Source: Chloroflexota bacterium
GTDB lineage: Bacteria; Chloroflexota; Anaerolineae; Promineifilales; Promineifilaceae
Direction of reading: 5' to 3'
Length of the DNA: 6,648 nucleotides
Assembly: GCA_024640485.1 (NCBI GenBank)
Contig: JAHEEY010000266.1
Span: forward strand, 1 to 6,648
Part shown: positions 4,917 through 6,648 of the stretch, piece after piece
Numbering within the stretch: position 1 is the first letter of the stretch
How the letters are laid out: the number at the start of each line of letters is the position of its first letter
Translations under genes and position numbers: made by a program
The notes under the pieces: generated by a model
What the model was told of the DNA's origin: nothing
What the model saw: only the letters and a program-made list of their open reading frames with translations
Database searches by the model: none

Positions 4917-6648
4917 TTACGGACACGGCTCGACCGGCCCGGCGGTAAAACTAAAGGAAGTTCCCGATCCGTGCGTCACCGCTGTGCAGGTCGTCTTGTC
5001 GTTGGGGCTGCCTGTACTGGTAGCGCCGCCGTCAAGCTGTGAATTCACCACACTCAAATCGGTGTAGCCCAGGGTTCGTATGGCCGAGGTCTCCCCACTG
5101 AGATAGCTGTCCCTCACAAAATAAGTGGGCGCCCCCGAACTGGCATTTGCGTAGAGCCCATAGCGGCTGCCGTTGGCGCCTCGAGCCCGCACCTCGCTGC
5201 TTGAAAGCGTCAAATCGCAGTTATTAATATCAGCCCCATAAGTGAGCGTCGGGGTAATCGTTGGCCCGCTGGCCTGTACCGTCAGCCGGGCATTTTGGAT
5301 GTCGGCCGAACCGTTATGGCATCGAATCCCCCGCATGATTGACCCATCAGCAGTCCCTTCAACCAGCGCGTCTATATCCGTCGCTGAGATGATGCCGTTT
5401 AGAAAATCAAACCCCCATACCCCGACCGCCGCTGTGGCCCGAGTCGATACATTGTGAAAGCTGAATGATTGGGCGGCATTGGCTTTTAGCCCCACCGCAT
5501 CGAGGCCCCCATCGTTTTCCGCCAGGATCCGGGCATTCTCGACACTGCCCCCCAAGACCGAATCGGTATACTCTATGCCGAAAACGGTTATCTGCGCGTT
5601 TCCATACGCATGGATGTCAGCATTTTGGACGGCTGGGTTGCCCTGGACGGCTTGAATACCGTACATAAATCGGGCCTGCCCCGTAATCTCAATCGCCACA
5701 TCCTGGTAATCGAACTGCCCCTGCAGGTTCTGTCTCAGCCCATACGAGTTGCTGGTTGCCAAATTGCCGGAAGCCTGAATGGTAATGTCTCTCATCCTGC
5801 CGGTTGCCCCGCCGTCACCACTGCCAGTCAGGTTCATTCCGTAGACCACCCCTTCACTCGAATTCGCCCGAATATCAAGCTGATTGATCGCCACCTCTTG
5901 GGTATCGGACGACATGAAATATAGTCCGTAAGTGGTACCCCGGGAGGAGACTTCGGCACTGGCGTCGCGCAGCGTCAAATCGCAGTTCTCAACCAATATC
6001 CCAGCCATGCTGCCCGAAACGCTCTCTTTGCTGCCGGTGACGGAGATATCGTGGGCGTTAAGACGGCTGTTAGCGCTGGCGCAGAATACTCCCGATACCA
6101 GGGTGCCGTCGGAGGAGACCGTGGTGTCATACCCCCCCAGATCGACCTCACTCTGCGTGATAAACATGCCGTTGGTCTGGGTTGCGCCGCCGGAGACAAA
6201 TGACGTGACGTTTTCCAGCTTGACCACTGAAGACGCATTATTGACATAGATACCGTTGGCATCAACACCGCCGGCAGCATTAAGGAAGAGACCGTCCGCC
6301 ACCGCCGAAGCCAGGTAGATATCCAGCCCGGTGTTGCTGACGCTGCCGCCGCTGGCAAAGAGGGCCACATCTTTAAGCAGTGCCGCACCGCCATCGTGGA
6401 CAACCATGCCCCGTGGGTAGCTCCCGCCAGAAGCCCTCCCGGTGACATCGGAAAATGTGGTGTCAGCCGCCGTGTAGATCGCGAAAGCCCAATTCTCCGG
6501 CGCGCTGCTGATGTTTTCCACCGTGACATGGCGCAGTTCCGCGTTTGAAGCGCCGACCAAAGTGGCCGATTCCGGCTTGATCCCATCGGCGCCGCCGTTC
6601 GAGGTGAGCACCGTCACCCCTCGCCCCGACCCCTCAATATCGACATAT
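4917..6648 (-). CDS. Right-handed parallel beta-helix surface protein (5'-partial)
   Basis: The frame is open from the right edge (first complete codon at 6647-6645) to TAA 4919-4917, giving 576 visible residues with the N-terminus, and any signal peptide, outside the window. GTG 6617 is only an internal Val: the upstream codons YVDIEGSGRG belong to the same fold. The sequence is built from about 18 turns of 24-33 residues. Each carries a short aromatic/hydrophobic-Gly-hydrophobic motif (YGLY, YGMN, YGLR, YGIQ, FGIE, VGLK, WGFD, RGIR, YGAD), with N/S/D/G/T-rich turns between. This is typical of pectate-lyase-like beta-helix proteins, which are usually exported and often bind or cleave glycans or act as adhesins. 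No catalytic residues can be assigned. The C-terminus carries two Cys (TTCTAV and PVEPCP) in a short non-repeat tail, perhaps a disulfide-closed cap. It is convergent with the membrane-protein gene. Confidence 0.85.
   Translation of the reverse strand, partial: YVDIEGSGRGVTVLTSNGGADGIKPESATLVGASNAELRHVTVENISSAPENWAFAIYTAADTTFSDVTGRASGGSYPRGMVVHDGGAALLKDVALFASGGSVSNTGLDIYLASAVADGLFLNAAGGVDANGIYVNNASSVVKLENVTSFVSGGATQTNGMFITQSEVDLGGYDTTVSSDGTLVSGVFCASANSRLNAHDISVTGSKESVSGSMAGILVENCDLTLRDASAEVSSRGTTYGLYFMSSDTQEVAINQLDIRANSSEGVVYGMNLTGSGDGGATGRMRDITIQASGNLATSNSYGLRQNLQGQFDYQDVAIEITGQARFMYGIQAVQGNPAVQNADIHAYGNAQITVFGIEYTDSVLGGSVENARILAENDGGLDAVGLKANAAQSFSFHNVSTRATAAVGVWGFDFLNGIISATDIDALVEGTADGSIMRGIRCHNGSADIQNARLTVQASGPTITPTLTYGADINNCDLTLSSSEVRARGANGSRYGLYANASSGAPTYFVRDSYLSGETSAIRTLGYTDLSVVNSQLDGGATSTGSPNDKTTCTAVTHGSGTSFSFTAGPVEPCP
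5206..5222. repeat. 17-bp direct repeat within the beta-helix gene, copy 1
   Basis: AGCGTCAAATCGCAGTT occurs here and identically at 5971-5987, 765 bases away, which is 255 codons and therefore in frame. Both encode NCDLTL in the beta-helix protein, each about 20-25 residues before an identical YGLY. It suggests duplication or gene conversion between turns. Confidence 0.6.
5971..5987. repeat. 17-bp direct repeat within the beta-helix gene, copy 2
   Basis: Partner of the copy at 5206-5222. The surrounding codons (ENCDLTLRDASAEVSSRG here, NNCDLTLSSSEVRARG in the other copy) are also similar, so the homology extends beyond the identical bases. Confidence 0.6.

Noticed and set aside
5975..6586. 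203-codon minus-strand frame inside the beta-helix gene
   Set aside because: It is a frame-shifted shadow of the beta-helix gene and has low-complexity Trp/Ser/Arg/Pro content without the repeat motif.
1..6648. CRISPR arrays, tRNA/rRNA genes, transposase or integrase genes, toxin-antitoxin pairs
   Set aside because: I looked on both strands and saw no regularly spaced direct repeats of CRISPR type, no cloverleaf, and no transposase, recombinase or toxin motifs.

Overview
The window reads as a chromosomal accessory region of a bacterium with moderately high GC. I suspect Chloroflexota (Anaerolineae-like), because a polytopic O-antigen-ligase-like protein with C-terminal TPRs and a very regular extracellular beta-helix protein are common there. 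This is a weak inference from style; no RNA gene or marker gene is present to confirm it.

Layout. (1) Bases 1-1836, minus strand: the first 612 codons of an O-antigen ligase/polymerase family membrane protein that ends in tetratricopeptide repeats and runs off the left edge. (2) Bases 1837-2690: about 850 bases with no convincing gene. They hold an 8-bp inverted repeat, an 11-bp-period tandem repeat, a strongly C-periodic stretch that may be a gene remnant, a 10-bp perfect hairpin and, next to the following gene, a consensus TATAAT. (3) Bases 2691-3608, plus strand: an intact YdhF-like aldo/keto reductase with all four catalytic residues. (4) Bases 3666-3722 and 4803-4916, plus strand: two pieces of one short-chain dehydrogenase (SDR) N-terminus. 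(5) Bases 3856-4749, plus strand, between those pieces: an intact, unrecognised membrane protein with about nine transmembrane segments, its own strong ribosome-binding site and a possible extended -10 promoter. (6) Bases 4917-6648, minus strand: the C-terminal 576 codons of a right-handed beta-helix surface protein, open at the right edge.

Interpretation. The reductase and SDR were probably once a two-gene redox operon (57-bp gap, good SD for the second gene, no terminator between them). The SDR frame stops matching its family at a CACCGC. About 1.09 kb later the family match resumes, in the same reading frame, at another CACCGC. Joining the two pieces restores the start, first beta strand, glycine-rich NAD(P) loop, helix, second strand and acidic residue of a Rossmann fold. 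The simplest reading is that a segment carrying the membrane-protein gene was inserted into the SDR. The SDR is also cut off a second time, flush with the stop codon of the convergent beta-helix gene, so this locus has been rearranged at least twice. The two flanking minus-strand genes both concern the cell envelope or surface. The reductase between them may still be functional.
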